From assembly GCA_016713115.1 (NCBI GenBank), contig JADJPU010000001.1:2170001-2234000 (forward strand): a DNA stretch of 64,000 nt. Reading direction: 5' to 3'. Each line of letters begins with the position of its first letter. Positions within the stretch are counted from its first letter, which is position 1. This document shows positions 17,403-27,858 of the stretch, piece by piece. The DNA is from Cellvibrionales bacterium (GTDB lineage: Bacteria > Pseudomonadota > Gammaproteobacteria > Pseudomonadales > UBA7239). The notes under the pieces were generated by a model. It worked only from the letters and a program-made list of their open reading frames with translations. It was not told the origin of the DNA and did no database searches. The translations under genes were made by a program, and so were the position numbers.

Positions 17403-19811
17403 ATGAGCCAATCGCTGGTGTTGCCGCTGTTACCGTTGCGCGATGTGGTGGTGTATCCGCACATGGTGATTCCGCTGTTTGTCGGTCGCGACAAATCCAT
17501 CAAAGCATTAGAGCGTGCCATGGCTGCCGATAAACAAGTGATGTTGGTGGCACAGCGCGATGCCGCTGCTGACGCACCCTCGGCTGGAGATTTGTATGCA
17601 GTGGGCACCGTGGTCACGGTATTGCAATTGTTTAAATTGCACGACGATACCGTCAAAGTTTTGGTAGAAGGTGGTGCGCGCGCCACGATTCAACAGCTAC
17701 AAGATGTGGGCGGTTATTTTGCGGTAGAAATTGAAAAATTTAGTGAGCCACCTTTGGCTACACACATGGCTGAACCGCTGACTGCAATCTTGCTAAAACA
17801 ATTTGAAGAATTCGCCACGCTCAGTAAGAAGATTCCCCCCGAAACCTTGGGGGGCTTGGCTGCCATCGATGAATTGGGACGATTGGTGGACACGATGACC
17901 ACCCATATGCCGCTGAGCATTGAGCAGAAGCAGAGCTTGTTAGAAATGGCTGATCCATTGGAGCGTGCGGAGCATTTGTTGGGCTTGCTCGAAAAAGAAA
18001 TGGATTTATTTCACATGGAGAAGCGTATCCGCGGGCGTGTGAAAAAACAGATGGAACGCAGCCAGCGTGAGTACTACCTCAATGAACAGATGAAGGCGAT
18101 TCAGAAAGAGTTAGGTAACGCAGAAACCGGCAATGAAGTCGATGATATCGAAAAGAAAATTGTCGCAGCTAAGATGTCACCTGAAGCAGAAGAAAAAACG
18201 CGCCGTGAATTATCAAAGTTGAAAATGATGTCGCCGATGTCGGCAGAAGCCTCCGTGGTGCGCAGTTTTATCGACTGGATGACATCCTTGCCTTGGAATA
18301 AGCAAACGCGCTTGCGCCATGATTTACAGCGCGCAGAAGACATTCTGAACCAAGACCACTACGGCTTGGAGGAAGTAAAAGAGCGCATTCTCGAATATCT
18401 GGCAGTACAGCAACGCGTAAAAAAATTGCGCGGCTCGGTGTTGTGTTTGGTGGGGCCGCCAGGGGTTGGTAAAACTTCACTGGGAGAATCCATAGCGCGT
18501 GCTACGAATCGCAAGTTTGTGCGTATGGCTTTGGGCGGTGTGCGCGACGAAGCAGAAATTCGTGGCCATCGCCGCACTTATATTGGCTCTATGCCGGGAA
18601 AGTTGCTACAAAAACTGGCAAAGGTAGAAGTGAATAACCCGCTGTTTTTGTTTGATGAAATCGACAAAATTGGCATGGATCATCGCGGTGATCCTGCATC
18701 TGCTTTGTTGGAAGTGTTGGATCCCGAACAAAACAGTTCGTTCAATGATCATTACTTGGAAGTGGATTACGATCTATCCAATGTTATGTTTATCTGCACA
18801 GCCAATTCGATGAATATTCCCGGTCCGTTATTGGATCGTATGGAAATTATTCGCATCCCGGGCTACACAGAAGATGAAAAACTCAATATCGCTAAACGCT
18901 ATTTGATTCCAAAACAATTTAAGGCCAATGGTTTGGATCAGGGTGAGTGTGAAATTGCGGATGAAGCGATTCGAGACATCGTGCGTTTCTATACTCGCGA
19001 AGCAGGCGTGCGCGGTTTGGAGCGTCAGTTGGCAAAAATCTGTCGTAAGGTGGTGAAGTCCCACGGCGCGCGCAAGTCAGGTGCGATCAAGCATGTGACG
19101 GTAGATAGCGCCAATTTGGAGCTTTATTCTGGTGTGCGTAAATTTAGCTTCGGCCGCGCGGAAGAGGAGAGCAAAGTCGGGCAGGTCACAGGCTTGGCTT
19201 GGACGCAAGTGGGCGGTGAGTTGCTGACCATCGAGTCTGCGGCTGTAAAAGGCAAAGGTGCCATCGTGAAGACAGGTTCTTTGGGCGATGTGATGCAGGA
19301 GTCGATTCAGGCGGCGCTCACTGTGGTGCGCAGTCGCTCACAGACATTGGGCGTACCGGCGAACTTTCACGAGAAATTCGATCTGCATATCCATGTGCCA
19401 GAAGGTGCCACGCCGAAAGACGGCCCTAGTGCGGGTATCGCGATGTGCACGGCGATAGTGTCGGTGCTGACCAATATCCCCGTGCGCGCCGATGTGGCGA
19501 TGACGGGCGAGATTACTCTGCGCGGGCAAGTCCTGCCTATCGGTGGGTTAAAAGAAAAGCTGCTGGCGGCGCATCGCGGTGGCATTCGTACAGTGATCAT
19601 TCCACAAGAAAACGAGCGGGATTTGAAAGAAATACCAGACAATATCAAAGACGAGCTGGTGATTAAGCCGGTGAAGTGGATTGATGATGTACTGGCTATT
19701 GCACTGCAATATCTGCCTGAGCCATTGACTGACGCGGAGTATGCCGAGACCGCTGCTGCAGAAGAAGCAAGTGTTGGCAAGAAAAAAATAGAGCGAGTCA
19801 GCACACATTAA
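17403..19811 (+). CDS. lon: ATP-dependent Lon protease
   Basis: Homohexameric AAA+ serine protease for misfolded and regulatory proteins. 802 residues with the N-terminal substrate domain (LPLLPLRDVVVYPHMVIPL), Walker A GPPGVGKTS at residues 351-359, Walker B LFLFDEIDKIG, and the catalytic Ser at residue 676 in PKDGPSAGIAM with the partner Lys in GGLKEKLLAAHRGG. GGAGG lies directly upstream of ATG 17403. Followed by its usual neighbour hupB. Confidence 0.98.
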   Translation: MSQSLVLPLLPLRDVVVYPHMVIPLFVGRDKSIKALERAMAADKQVMLVAQRDAAADAPSAGDLYAVGTVVTVLQLFKLHDDTVKVLVEGGARATIQQLQDVGGYFAVEIEKFSEPPLATHMAEPLTAILLKQFEEFATLSKKIPPETLGGLAAIDELGRLVDTMTTHMPLSIEQKQSLLEMADPLERAEHLLGLLEKEMDLFHMEKRIRGRVKKQMERSQREYYLNEQMKAIQKELGNAETGNEVDDIEKKIVAAKMSPEAEEKTRRELSKLKMMSPMSAEASVVRSFIDWMTSLPWNKQTRLRHDLQRAEDILNQDHYGLEEVKERILEYLAVQQRVKKLRGSVLCLVGPPGVGKTSLGESIARATNRKFVRMALGGVRDEAEIRGHRRTYIGSMPGKLLQKLAKVEVNNPLFLFDEIDKIGMDHRGDPASALLEVLDPEQNSSFNDHYLEVDYDLSNVMFICTANSMNIPGPLLDRMEIIRIPGYTEDEKLNIAKRYLIPKQFKANGLDQGECEIADEAIRDIVRFYTREAGVRGLERQLAKICRKVVKSHGARKSGAIKHVTVDSANLELYSGVRKFSFGRAEEESKVGQVTGLAWTQVGGELLTIESAAVKGKGAIVKTGSLGDVMQESIQAALTVVRSRSQTLGVPANFHEKFDLHIHVPEGATPKDGPSAGIAMCTAIVSVLTNIPVRADVAMTGEITLRGQVLPIGGLKEKLLAAHRGGIRTVIIPQENERDLKEIPDNIKDELVIKPVKWIDDVLAIALQYLPEPLTDAEYAETAAAEEASVGKKKIERVSTH

Positions 19812-19864
19812 GCGGATTGACAGCGAAAATATTCGACGAATATCGCGGTTTTGTGAAAGTTGGC

Positions 19865-19893
19865 TTGACCCTTGGCAGTGGCAAGGGTATAAA
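19865..19893 (+). promoter_or_regulatory. hupB promoter
   Basis: TTGACC (19865-19870), exactly 17 bases, TATAAA (19888-19893): a near-consensus sigma70 promoter in the lon-hupB gap. It implies a leader of about 145 bases, which contains the small hairpin GGTCGG-CCG-CCGACC (19977-19991). Nothing else was recognised in this gap. Confidence 0.8.
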
Positions 19894-20044
19894 ACCTGCC
19901 CTCGTAAGCCGTAGGCGTAGTTTGTAGCTTGGGTATTTTTGACAAGCTATAGGCAACAGGGAGCTGCGAGTGAACTGGTCGGCCGCCGACCCGCTTCCTG
20001 CCACCCAGACAAAATTTCAATGGAATACAACCAAGGGGTTTCTC

Positions 20045-20316
20045 GTGAATAAAACTGATTTGATCGACGCAATTGCAACAGCAGCTGATTGCCAAAAGCG
20101 GCCGCTGGCCGTGCACTGGATGCGGTTATTGATAGCATCACCCAAGCACTGAAAAACAATGACCAAGTAACACTGGTCGGTTTTGGTACTTTTGCTGTTA
20201 AAGAGCGTGCTGCTCGTACTGGTCGCAACCCTAAGACAGGTGAAGCGCTGGAAATTAAAGCGTCTAAACAGCCTGGATTTAAGCCTGGTAAAGCATTGAA
20301 AGATGCTCTGAATTGA
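20045..20316 (+). CDS. hupB: DNA-binding protein HU-beta (single-base frameshift)
   Basis: Histone-like nucleoid protein. The GTG at 20045 with AAGGGG upstream starts [15 protein letters not shown]; the frame is lost at GATTGCC (20087-20093) where one extra T would read GAT TTG CCA and continue [21 protein letters not shown]. The rest is standard [24 protein letters not shown] and [19 protein letters not shown]. Corrected length is 90 residues, normal. HU is so conserved that a sequence error is the likeliest cause. A terminator follows at 20362. Confidence 0.93.
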
Positions 20317-20361
20317 GTCTAGCTTTCATGCATAACCTGCTGAAATAACGCAGGAAATTCG

Positions 20362-20392
20362 AAAAAAGGCGCATAAAAATGCGCCTTTTTTT
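20362..20392 (+). terminator. Rho-independent terminator after hupB
   Basis: AAAAAGGCGCAT-AAAA-ATGCGCCTTTTT: a 7-bp GC-rich stem extended by A-T pairs with a T7 tail, 45 bases after the hupB stop. Confidence 0.92.
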
Positions 20393-20427
20393 GTTACCAT
20401 GCTGCATCCTTTGATAGTGAGGCTCGT

Positions 20428-22357
20428 ATGATCGGAGCAATGCGTGAAAAAATGCAGGGCGTTTTTGCCACTGTGATAATTGGTTTTATTTGCGTGATTT
20501 TTGCACTCTTTGGCGCGGACGCATTTTTTAGTGGCGGTGGACAAGCTAAAGCACCATTGTCCGTAGATGGCACCGATATCAGCGAGCAACAGATCAATCA
20601 TAATCACCACTGCGCGTGAACGCTACAGTGAGATGTTTAAGGGAAAAATAGATCCATCTTTCCTCTCTGATCAAATGTTGCGTGAGCCGGCGATTGAGTC
20701 TTTGATCAACCGTGCGGTACTGGCTAAGCAGGTTAGCGTGATGAAAATGGCGGCAGCACCTGATGCCATTGATCGTGAAATTGTACGCAATCCAGAATTT
20801 AGCCAAGACGGAAAAAATTTTGATCCAGGTTTTTTCAAAAGTAAATTGAGCAGCGTGGGCATGACACCGGCGATTTATCGTTCACGCTTAAACGATGCAT
20901 TAGTAACAGAGCAACTGCAGCGCGGTATTGCAGAAACGGCATTTACAACAGATAGACAAGTGGCTGCTGCTGTTGCTCTGTCAGAGCAAAGCAGAAGTTT
21001 TGAATATTTGTTATTGGACGAGAAAGCTGCAACTAACAGCATCCAGCCTGATGAAAAAGCAGTTGAGCAGTATTTTAAAGATCATGCTGACGAGTTTATG
21101 ACGGAAGAAACTGTCACTCTTGAATATCTTGATCTGAATAAGGTAGCGCTGGGACATAGTGCGCCGGTGGAAGAAGTCGACTTAAAAGCAGCGTATGAAA
21201 AAGAGGCTGCAGCTTTTAAACCATCCCCTGAGCGACAGGCAGCGCATATTTTGGTGGAAGAGAAACCAGATGGCTCAGAGAAAACCAAACTAGATACCAT
21301 CATGAAAAAACTGAAAGCGGGCGAAAGCTTTGCGGATGTCGCTAAAAAGTATTCTGATGATAAAGAATCTGCTGTGATGGGTGGTGATGTGGGCGTAAGT
21401 GCTGGCAATGTATTTGAGCCAGAGTTTGAGGCGGCATTGGCGGCGTTGATCAAGGTGGGCGATTTTTCTGAGCCGGTAAAAACGCGTTACGGCTATCATG
21501 TTATCAAACTGCTGGATCAAAAAAATACGGTATTTCCTTCGTTTGCTGAGCGCAAGGCTGCACTACAGGAGCAGTTGTCCCATGCAAAAGTAGATGCGGA
21601 TTACACAGAAAAGCTGAATCAAATGACCGACAGTACCTACAGTGCGGGCGATCTGGTTGGGCCGGCAGCGGATCTCAATATGCAAGTGCAAAAAACAGAA
21701 GCATTTGGTCGTCGCGGCGGTAAAGGGATTGCAGGTCAACAAAAAGTGATTGATGCTGCTTTCTCGGAAGATTTGCTCGATTCAGGAAAAAACAGTCAGG
21801 TGATTGAATTGTCAGCGGATCGTGCAGTCGTTGTGCGCGTGGCGGAGCACCAATTGCCTAAGCCAAAAGATTTGGCACTGGTCAGAGATGACATTATTAG
21901 CAACATCAAGAAAACACAGGCGGCCAATCAGCTAAAAACGCAGGCTGACGCTATTCGTCAGCGTGTGATTGAAGGAGAATCGATGAGTGCTGTGGCAAGT
22001 AAGGAAAAATTGTCGCGTCTGCTTTTAGAAAATCAAAAAAATAATGCAAATGGAGTGGGTGCAGAATTGGTGGCGCGAGCATTTCAGTTGAGTGGTCAGT
22101 CTTCTGCGGCTACGGCTACAGAAGCATTCCAAATGACCAATGGTGATTGGGCGGTTGTGCATTTGTTGGCAATCAATAATCCACAACTTGATACAAACAG
22201 TGCTGAATACAAAGCGGTATTAGAGCGAATGAATACTAGCGTGGGTGGTGAAGAGTATTCGCTGTATCAACAGGCGCTGCGTCAATCGGCGAAAGTTGAA
22301 AAAAGAACTGCTGTCACATCAACGGTTGAAAACAAAGAGAGTAGTGAACAGCAATAA
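20428..22357 (+). CDS. ppiD: Periplasmic folding chaperone / prolyl isomerase PpiD (frameshifted near the N-terminus)
   Basis: Inner-membrane-anchored SurA-like chaperone acting on outer-membrane proteins leaving Sec. The N-terminus MREKMQGVFATVIIGFICV is the single membrane anchor, then VDGTDISEQQIN. The frame is lost near 20597-20605 (ATCAATCATAATCACC) and resumes one frame over at IITTARERYSEMF, running to 22357. Net change is +1 (or -2), unlike the one-base losses in other genes here. The parvulin domain is visible (QAAHILVEEKPDGS, FADVAKKYSDDKES, GDVGVSAGNVFEPEFE, TRYGYHVIKL). About 640 residues in total, normal for PpiD. Confidence 0.92.
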
Positions 22358-22402
22358 GCGTTTGTTCAAAACAATCCGCTTGCATTCGCGCAGGGTGGGG
22401 CT

Positions 22403-24721
22403 GTGAAAATACGAGCAAAGCTGACCAATAAACACTGGCAAACGGTAGCCGCGCTGCTGGATGCGAGGGTTTTGCTTTTGCTTTTCGTATTCTTTTTTTT
22501 GCTGCTGGGTGCAAAAACCACAGCAACAGGGCTGCCGGCTTTTAGTGGAATTGACAACACGCTATTCCGAATAGGTGCTCGCTTACAGGGGCGCATGGGG
22601 GATGTCAGTAACGCATCTGTACGCATCGATGTGCCGCGTGCGGACATGCAAAGTTTTCTGCATGATCCTGCCAGTGCAGTAAATATGATGAGTTTCCTCA
22701 CGCGCCTGCAGGCCAGTAGTATGAAAGGCTCTGCTTTGGTTTTGCATGATGTGCTATGGAATCAGTACGGTTTTAATGATCTGACAGAGCATACACAGAA
22801 CTCGGATTTTGCGACTGCTTCGGCGTCTTTTCGTGCGATGGCCGACAGAATGTCTACCTATCGTTCACTGCTTGCAAACGAGCGTGTGATACGCACAAAA
22901 GTTATTGATGATTATGCTGTTCGTGCAAAGATTCTTATGGCTAGCAAGGCGCTACCGGTATTGTCTGCAGAACAAACACAATTTGTCGGTATTACTGCGC
23001 CGCAAGCGCAGCACGGTGCATTGGGGCGACCTTTATTGTGGCGCGGTGAAAATGCTGTCCGGTATGATGCGCGACTAGCCTTGTTTTCTTTGCAACAAAA
23101 TGTGCGCAGCCCGGAGTGGTTGCCTGCGCAGGGCATCAAAATGCAAGGGATTGTGATTCCGGCTTCGCCAGCTTCTGAAGTGCTGCCTTTCTTTTCTGTT
23201 GATAATGGATTTTCTGTGCCCGCGGCTATCCGCTATCCATTATCCGCAGTACTTGATCAATCGGCGTTGCGTGTGCTGCAAAACAAAATTGTGGTGATCG
23301 GCGAAGAAGGTGATTTAGACGCAGATGATTTATTACTCAGTGTGGCGAGTCTTGAAAATGCCAGTTTTGCTACACCATTTCGCAGCTATTTGTTGCTGCA
23401 CTTGTGTGTGGCCTTGAGTATCGCCCTCTATTTATTTGCTTTGCCATTGTTGAGTGTGCGTTGGGGAGCTTTGCTATCAGTACTAATGGCTGTCGCTCTA
23501 GTGCTGGCGCAGCAAATTGTGTTCAGCGTACACCGAGAATGGTTTCCCATCTCGCAGTGGTTAATATTCTTATTGTCAGGGCATGCCCTCGTATTTTTAT
23601 GGTGTGTAAAGCGTTCTTTTGAAGGTGAGCGAATCATTATCACTTCAACAGAAAAACAAGCTGCTCACTCTGCATCCACGCTTGTGCCAACAAGCATGTC
23701 ACGCACAGTAAAAAGTAAGTCATCATTTTTAGAAAAATTGCAGCGTAAAAAACAGATACCACAGCGAATTCAGCCATCGATGGAAGGTTCGGCAGCGGTG
23801 TTGGATTTTGAAGACTCTACGATTATTGCAAAAGCGCGTGATCGTCAACGCACAGACGCTATTGCGCCGCCACGAAGCACATCGGCGCGACAACACTTAG
23901 GGCGCTATCAGATATTGCGAGAATTGGGTCGCGGCGCCATGGGCGTGGTGTATTTGGGTTTTGATCCCACGATTTCACGGCAAGTTGCGATAAAAACACT
24001 ACATTACGATCAGTTTGATGCCTCAGAACTACCCAATATCAAAGAGCGATTTTTTCGTGAAGCTGCGGCTGTTGGCCAACTGCGGCATCCCAATATTGTG
24101 ACTATTTACGATGCTGGTGAAGAGCCTGGCTTGGCGTATATCGCAATGGATTTTGTTGATGGCGTAGCTTTATCTGAGCATACGCGCAAGGATAGTTTGT
24201 TGAGTGTGGAGTTGGTGTACTACATCATGGCCATGGCTGCGGATGCCGTGTATCACGCACATAAACAAAACATTATTCATCGCGATATTAAGCCGAGCAA
24301 TATTTTGTACGATGAAAAAACCAACGAAGTCAAAGTGGCAGATTTTGGTATTGCGCGCATCATGGATGGATCGGCAACACGCACGCGCACAGGCGATTTG
24401 TTAGGTAGTCCTTTGTATATGTCACCCGAGCAAATTCGTGGCGAACAGGTGAGTCACTACACGGATATTTTTAGCTTGGGTGTAACTTTCTATCAGCTAT
24501 TAACCGGTGAGTTGCCTTTCAAAGCCGACAATATTGCTAATCTCACTTTTCAAATTGTGCAGTGTAAATTCAAGCCTGTTGATGAGGTGCGTCCGGGTTT
24601 GCCAGCCAGCGCCAAGCGTATCATCAATAAAGCTTTGCAAAAAAATCCTGCGAATCGTTATGAGTCCGCCAGTGATATGCAGCTTGCTCTACATGAAGCG
24701 TATAAGCGTGATTTTTCATAA
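22403..24721 (+). CDS. Membrane Ser/Thr protein kinase with CHASE2-like sensor region
   Basis: 772 residues with GTG start. Order: an N-terminal membrane helix (about 22-42), an extracytoplasmic region of about 280 residues, three membrane helices (about 332-420), a linker rich in Ser/Lys, then a Hanks-type kinase from about residue 500. This topology is that of CHASE2 receptors. Kinase motifs are complete: glycine loop LGRGAMGVVYLG, VAIK lysine near 530, catalytic HRDIKPSN near 626, DFG near 646, and SPLYMSPEQI activation-segment end. Predicted to sense an envelope signal and phosphorylate cytoplasmic proteins. No PP2C phosphatase is nearby; the next gene is another kinase-fold protein. Confidence 0.9.
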   Translation: MKIRAKLTNKHWQTVAALLDARVLLLLFVFFFLLLGAKTTATGLPAFSGIDNTLFRIGARLQGRMGDVSNASVRIDVPRADMQSFLHDPASAVNMMSFLTRLQASSMKGSALVLHDVLWNQYGFNDLTEHTQNSDFATASASFRAMADRMSTYRSLLANERVIRTKVIDDYAVRAKILMASKALPVLSAEQTQFVGITAPQAQHGALGRPLLWRGENAVRYDARLALFSLQQNVRSPEWLPAQGIKMQGIVIPASPASEVLPFFSVDNGFSVPAAIRYPLSAVLDQSALRVLQNKIVVIGEEGDLDADDLLLSVASLENASFATPFRSYLLLHLCVALSIALYLFALPLLSVRWGALLSVLMAVALVLAQQIVFSVHREWFPISQWLIFLLSGHALVFLWCVKRSFEGERIIITSTEKQAAHSASTLVPTSMSRTVKSKSSFLEKLQRKKQIPQRIQPSMEGSAAVLDFEDSTIIAKARDRQRTDAIAPPRSTSARQHLGRYQILRELGRGAMGVVYLGFDPTISRQVAIKTLHYDQFDASELPNIKERFFREAAAVGQLRHPNIVTIYDAGEEPGLAYIAMDFVDGVALSEHTRKDSLLSVELVYYIMAMAADAVYHAHKQNIIHRDIKPSNILYDEKTNEVKVADFGIARIMDGSATRTRTGDLLGSPLYMSPEQIRGEQVSHYTDIFSLGVTFYQLLTGELPFKADNIANLTFQIVQCKFKPVDEVRPGLPASAKRIINKALQKNPANRYESASDMQLALHEAYKRDFS

Positions 24722-24738
24722 TTCATGGGCGGCCAGCA

Positions 24739-25479
24739 GTGAAGACACAGTGGGTTGTCTCTGATCTAGCTAAAGAGCTTGGATTGGCGCAAAGCTTTGC
24801 GTCAATGGATAATTGCCTCGCTCTAAAGGGAAAGCAGGTTAGCAAAGGGCCTAGCAATACCGTTACGCTACACGAGGCGAATGGGCAGGCGTTTTATATG
24901 AAACGCTTTGTGCCAGGTAAGCGTCGCGTGCGGAAATACTTCGTGCGTTCGCGTGTGCGAGCAGAATGGGAGCACCTGCTCTGGTTTCAAAAACAAGGTA
25001 TAGATACGCCGAAAATATTGGCGTATGGCGAAGAATATCACTCGGGTAAATTTCAGCGCGGTGTGTTGGTGACTTTGGCGCTGCATGGCGCTAAGGATAT
25101 GGAAAGCCTAGCTAAACATAAAAGTCCGCTGATTTTTGAGCGAGATAAGTTCAGAGCTATTGCCGGAAAAGTGGCAAAATTTACTAAGGTTATGCATAGC
25201 AAGAAATTTACACATAACGATTTGGATTGGAGAAACATACTCGTCACGGATGAAATGGATGTTTATTTTTTTGATTGCCCTGGCGGCCGTTTTTGGGTGT
25301 GGCCGTTTTTGGAGTATCGCATTATTAAGGATTTGTCACATTTAGATAAAATTGCCAGAGAGTGCATTCCTTTGCGTTGGCGCTTGTGGTTTTACAAGCA
25401 GTACACAGGAAGAAAAAAGCTCAATAAAACAGACAGAGAGCGTCTGAAAAAGATTGCGCGTTATTACGATGGAAGATAA
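24739..25479 (+). CDS. Lipopolysaccharide kinase (InaA/KdkA)-like protein
   Basis: 246-residue protein of the small-molecule kinase superfamily that includes the Kdo kinase KdkA, heptose kinases and InaA. Visible are the GPSNTVTLHEANGQAFYMKRF region with the ATP-binding lysine, the catalytic loop FTHNDLDWRNILV (His, Asp, Asn) and the metal-site VYFFDCPGGRFW. GTG start, 17 bases after the Ser/Thr kinase gene. No LPS core genes lie nearby, so the substrate is uncertain: an envelope sugar or other metabolite. Upstream coupling to the receptor kinase is suggestive only. Confidence 0.75.
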   Translation: MKTQWVVSDLAKELGLAQSFASMDNCLALKGKQVSKGPSNTVTLHEANGQAFYMKRFVPGKRRVRKYFVRSRVRAEWEHLLWFQKQGIDTPKILAYGEEYHSGKFQRGVLVTLALHGAKDMESLAKHKSPLIFERDKFRAIAGKVAKFTKVMHSKKFTHNDLDWRNILVTDEMDVYFFDCPGGRFWVWPFLEYRIIKDLSHLDKIARECIPLRWRLWFYKQYTGRKKLNKTDRERLKKIARYYDGR

Positions 25480-25529
25480 ATACTGCATTGATAGATGCAT
25501 GTAACAAGGAAGCCACGGAGGGTTTCATT

Positions 25530-27847
25530 GTGTTTAACAATCTTGCTATTGCATTTGTTATTGGTGCGCTATTGGCGCTGTTTTGTGATTCTCTGTTGTC
25601 GCAGGCTGTTTTAGTTGCGCTTTCTTTGTTGGTGGTTCTTTGTTTTCTTGCAGGGTGGAGGCGGTTGCAGGTTGTTGGGTGTTTTGCATTGGGTTTTACA
25701 TGGGCGGTAATTTATAGTCAGTATGTTCTTTCGCAGTGGTTGCCGGCTGAACAGGAAGGGCAATCTATACTGGTTACCGGTTATATTGAGGACTTTCCGC
25801 GTGCGACAGATGATGGCTGGCAATTGGATTTTCATGCAGAAGAATTCAAGGGAAAGCTGAGATTAACTACACGCGATCTTCAGGATGAAAACTTTCCTGA
25901 TTTTTCCTGCCGCTACCGCTTGCGCGTAAAATTAAAACAGCCGCGTGGATTGTTAAATTTTAATCAATACGATTATCAGGCTTGGCTGTTGCAGGCTGGC
26001 TATCGCGCAACAGGCTATATTCAGGCAGTAGAGACCTGTGAAGCCTTTCAGGCAGATATTTTTTTGCGCTTGCGAGAAGCTGTTGATCAAGCCATAAAAA
26101 ACGCCAAACTAAGTGATTACGCCGGAAGCACTTTGTCTGCGTTATTGATTGGTAATTATGCCGATATAGACAGCATGCAATGGCGTGTGTTGCGCGATAG
26201 TGGGACGATACATTTGCTCTCGGTTTCAGGCTTGCACATTGTTTTGGTGGTTGTGCTATTCCATTTTCTATTTAAGCGCTTGGTGTGTTTGATGGTGTTT
26301 CCGCTGCGTTATTGGCCTGCGGATCTGTGGGCGAGTGTTTTCGCTTTGGCTTTTGCTGTTTTTTATGCGTTGATGACTGGATTTTCCGTGGCAACCCAGC
26401 GCTCGCTGATTATGGTGACGGTGGCTGTGTTGCAGCGGATTGTCTATGGAAAGTTCCAACTGAAGTTTATTTTTCTGATGTCGTTGGTGTTGGTGGTAAT
26501 TGCCAATCCATTGTCCATGTTGTCCGTCAGTTTTTGGTTTACCTTTGTGGCAACGGCGGTGTTATTGCTGGCGAGTCACACAGTCTCTCCATTGCGTTCA
26601 TCTTGGTTGCATCGTTATGTGGCAGAGCCATTTCGCTTGCACCTCATTATGTTTGTCGTGATGCTGCCGGTGTTGCTATATGTCTATGGCAAGGTTTCTC
26701 TGTTATCGCTGCCCATGAATATTATCGCTGTGCCGTGGGTGAGTTTTGTATCGCTTCCCTGTGGTTTTGCCGCTTTGGCTTTGATGCCGGTATCTGCAGC
26801 GTTTTCAAATAAGTTGCTGCAATTATCGGCGTGGTCTTTGGATGTTTATTGGACAGCCATGCAGTGGGTTGTTGAAAGTTTTTCTGAATGGCAATGGCAG
26901 TTAGGTGGCGTCAGCCTGACGGTTCTACTGTTGTTGATGGCTTGTGTTGGTTCGCTCTGTTTTTTTTCTTTCCAGCTTCACTGGCGGATTTTTTGTCTAT
27001 TGCTTTGTGTGCCATTGTTGTTTTCATCGAGTATTGATTTGCCAGAGAAAACAGTGGAAGTGCAGGTGTTGGATGTGGGCCAAGGTTTGGCGGTGGTTGT
27101 GCGCACTGCGACGCATTTTATGGTTTTTGATGCAGGCGATAAACATTCAGAAAGATTTGATGCGGGGAGGATATTGTCGCAACCGCACTTAGAAATATGC
27201 GTGCTAGGCGAATTAATATGTTGGTGATTAGTCACGCACATGGTGACCATGCTGGTGGGAGGCATGGTTTGTTGGATGAGATCGCTGCGTTACAGAAGTG
27301 GTCTGGTTCATCTGAGCAGTTGGGGAATGACGAGGGTTATCTTCCTTGTAATGGCGGTATGCACTGGCGTTGGGATGGTGTAGATTTTAGAGTTTTGTAT
27401 CCCATCAATAAGAATGAAAATATAGCCAACAACGAAAATAACAACAGTTGTGTGATTCAGATTGATGCAGGTGGCAAGCGATTATTGCTGACAGGTGATA
27501 TTGAAAAGCAGTCAGAACAGCAGCTGTTAAATGCCAATATTGATTTGCAGGCAAATGTTTTGGTATCACCACATCACGGTAGCAAGACATCGTCGTCATC
27601 ATCTTTTTTGTCTGCGGTGAATGCAGGGATAGTTATTGTGAGTTCGGGTTATAAAAATCGATTTCATCATCCTGCGAAGATAGTACAGGAACGCTATCAG
27701 CACTTTGGAATGACTATGCTGAATACTGCTGAGGTGGGTGCAGTAAAAATACGCTTGACAGATATGGACATCGACATAGAAAAAGCACTGTGTGTGCAGC
27801 GAACTTTCTGGCGTGAACAAAGATACAATGCGCACTGTTCTCAGTAG
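25530..27847 (+). CDS. comEC: DNA internalization channel ComEC/Rec2 (frameshifted before the MBL domain)
   Basis: Inner-membrane channel for single-stranded DNA in natural transformation. GTG at 25530 has GGAGG eight bases upstream. The N-terminal hydrophobic segment and OB-like domain are followed by the competence domain with many helices (SGLHIVLVVVLFHFLF, the GFSVATQRSLIM core). The frame breaks near 27183-27190: the first frame ends at 27227 after RFDAGRILSQP, and the metallo-beta-lactamase domain resumes one frame back as LRNMRARRINMLVISHAHGD, ending at 27847. One missing base explains it. Corrected length is about 772 residues, full length. The MBL domain retains HAHGDHAGG. Confidence 0.9.
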
Positions 27848-27858
27848 TTGATTTCTGC

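Noticed and set aside
24739..25479. LPS core biosynthesis locus
   Set aside because: Only one KdkA/InaA-like gene and no heptosyl- or Kdo-transferases; the family assignment alone does not establish an LPS role.
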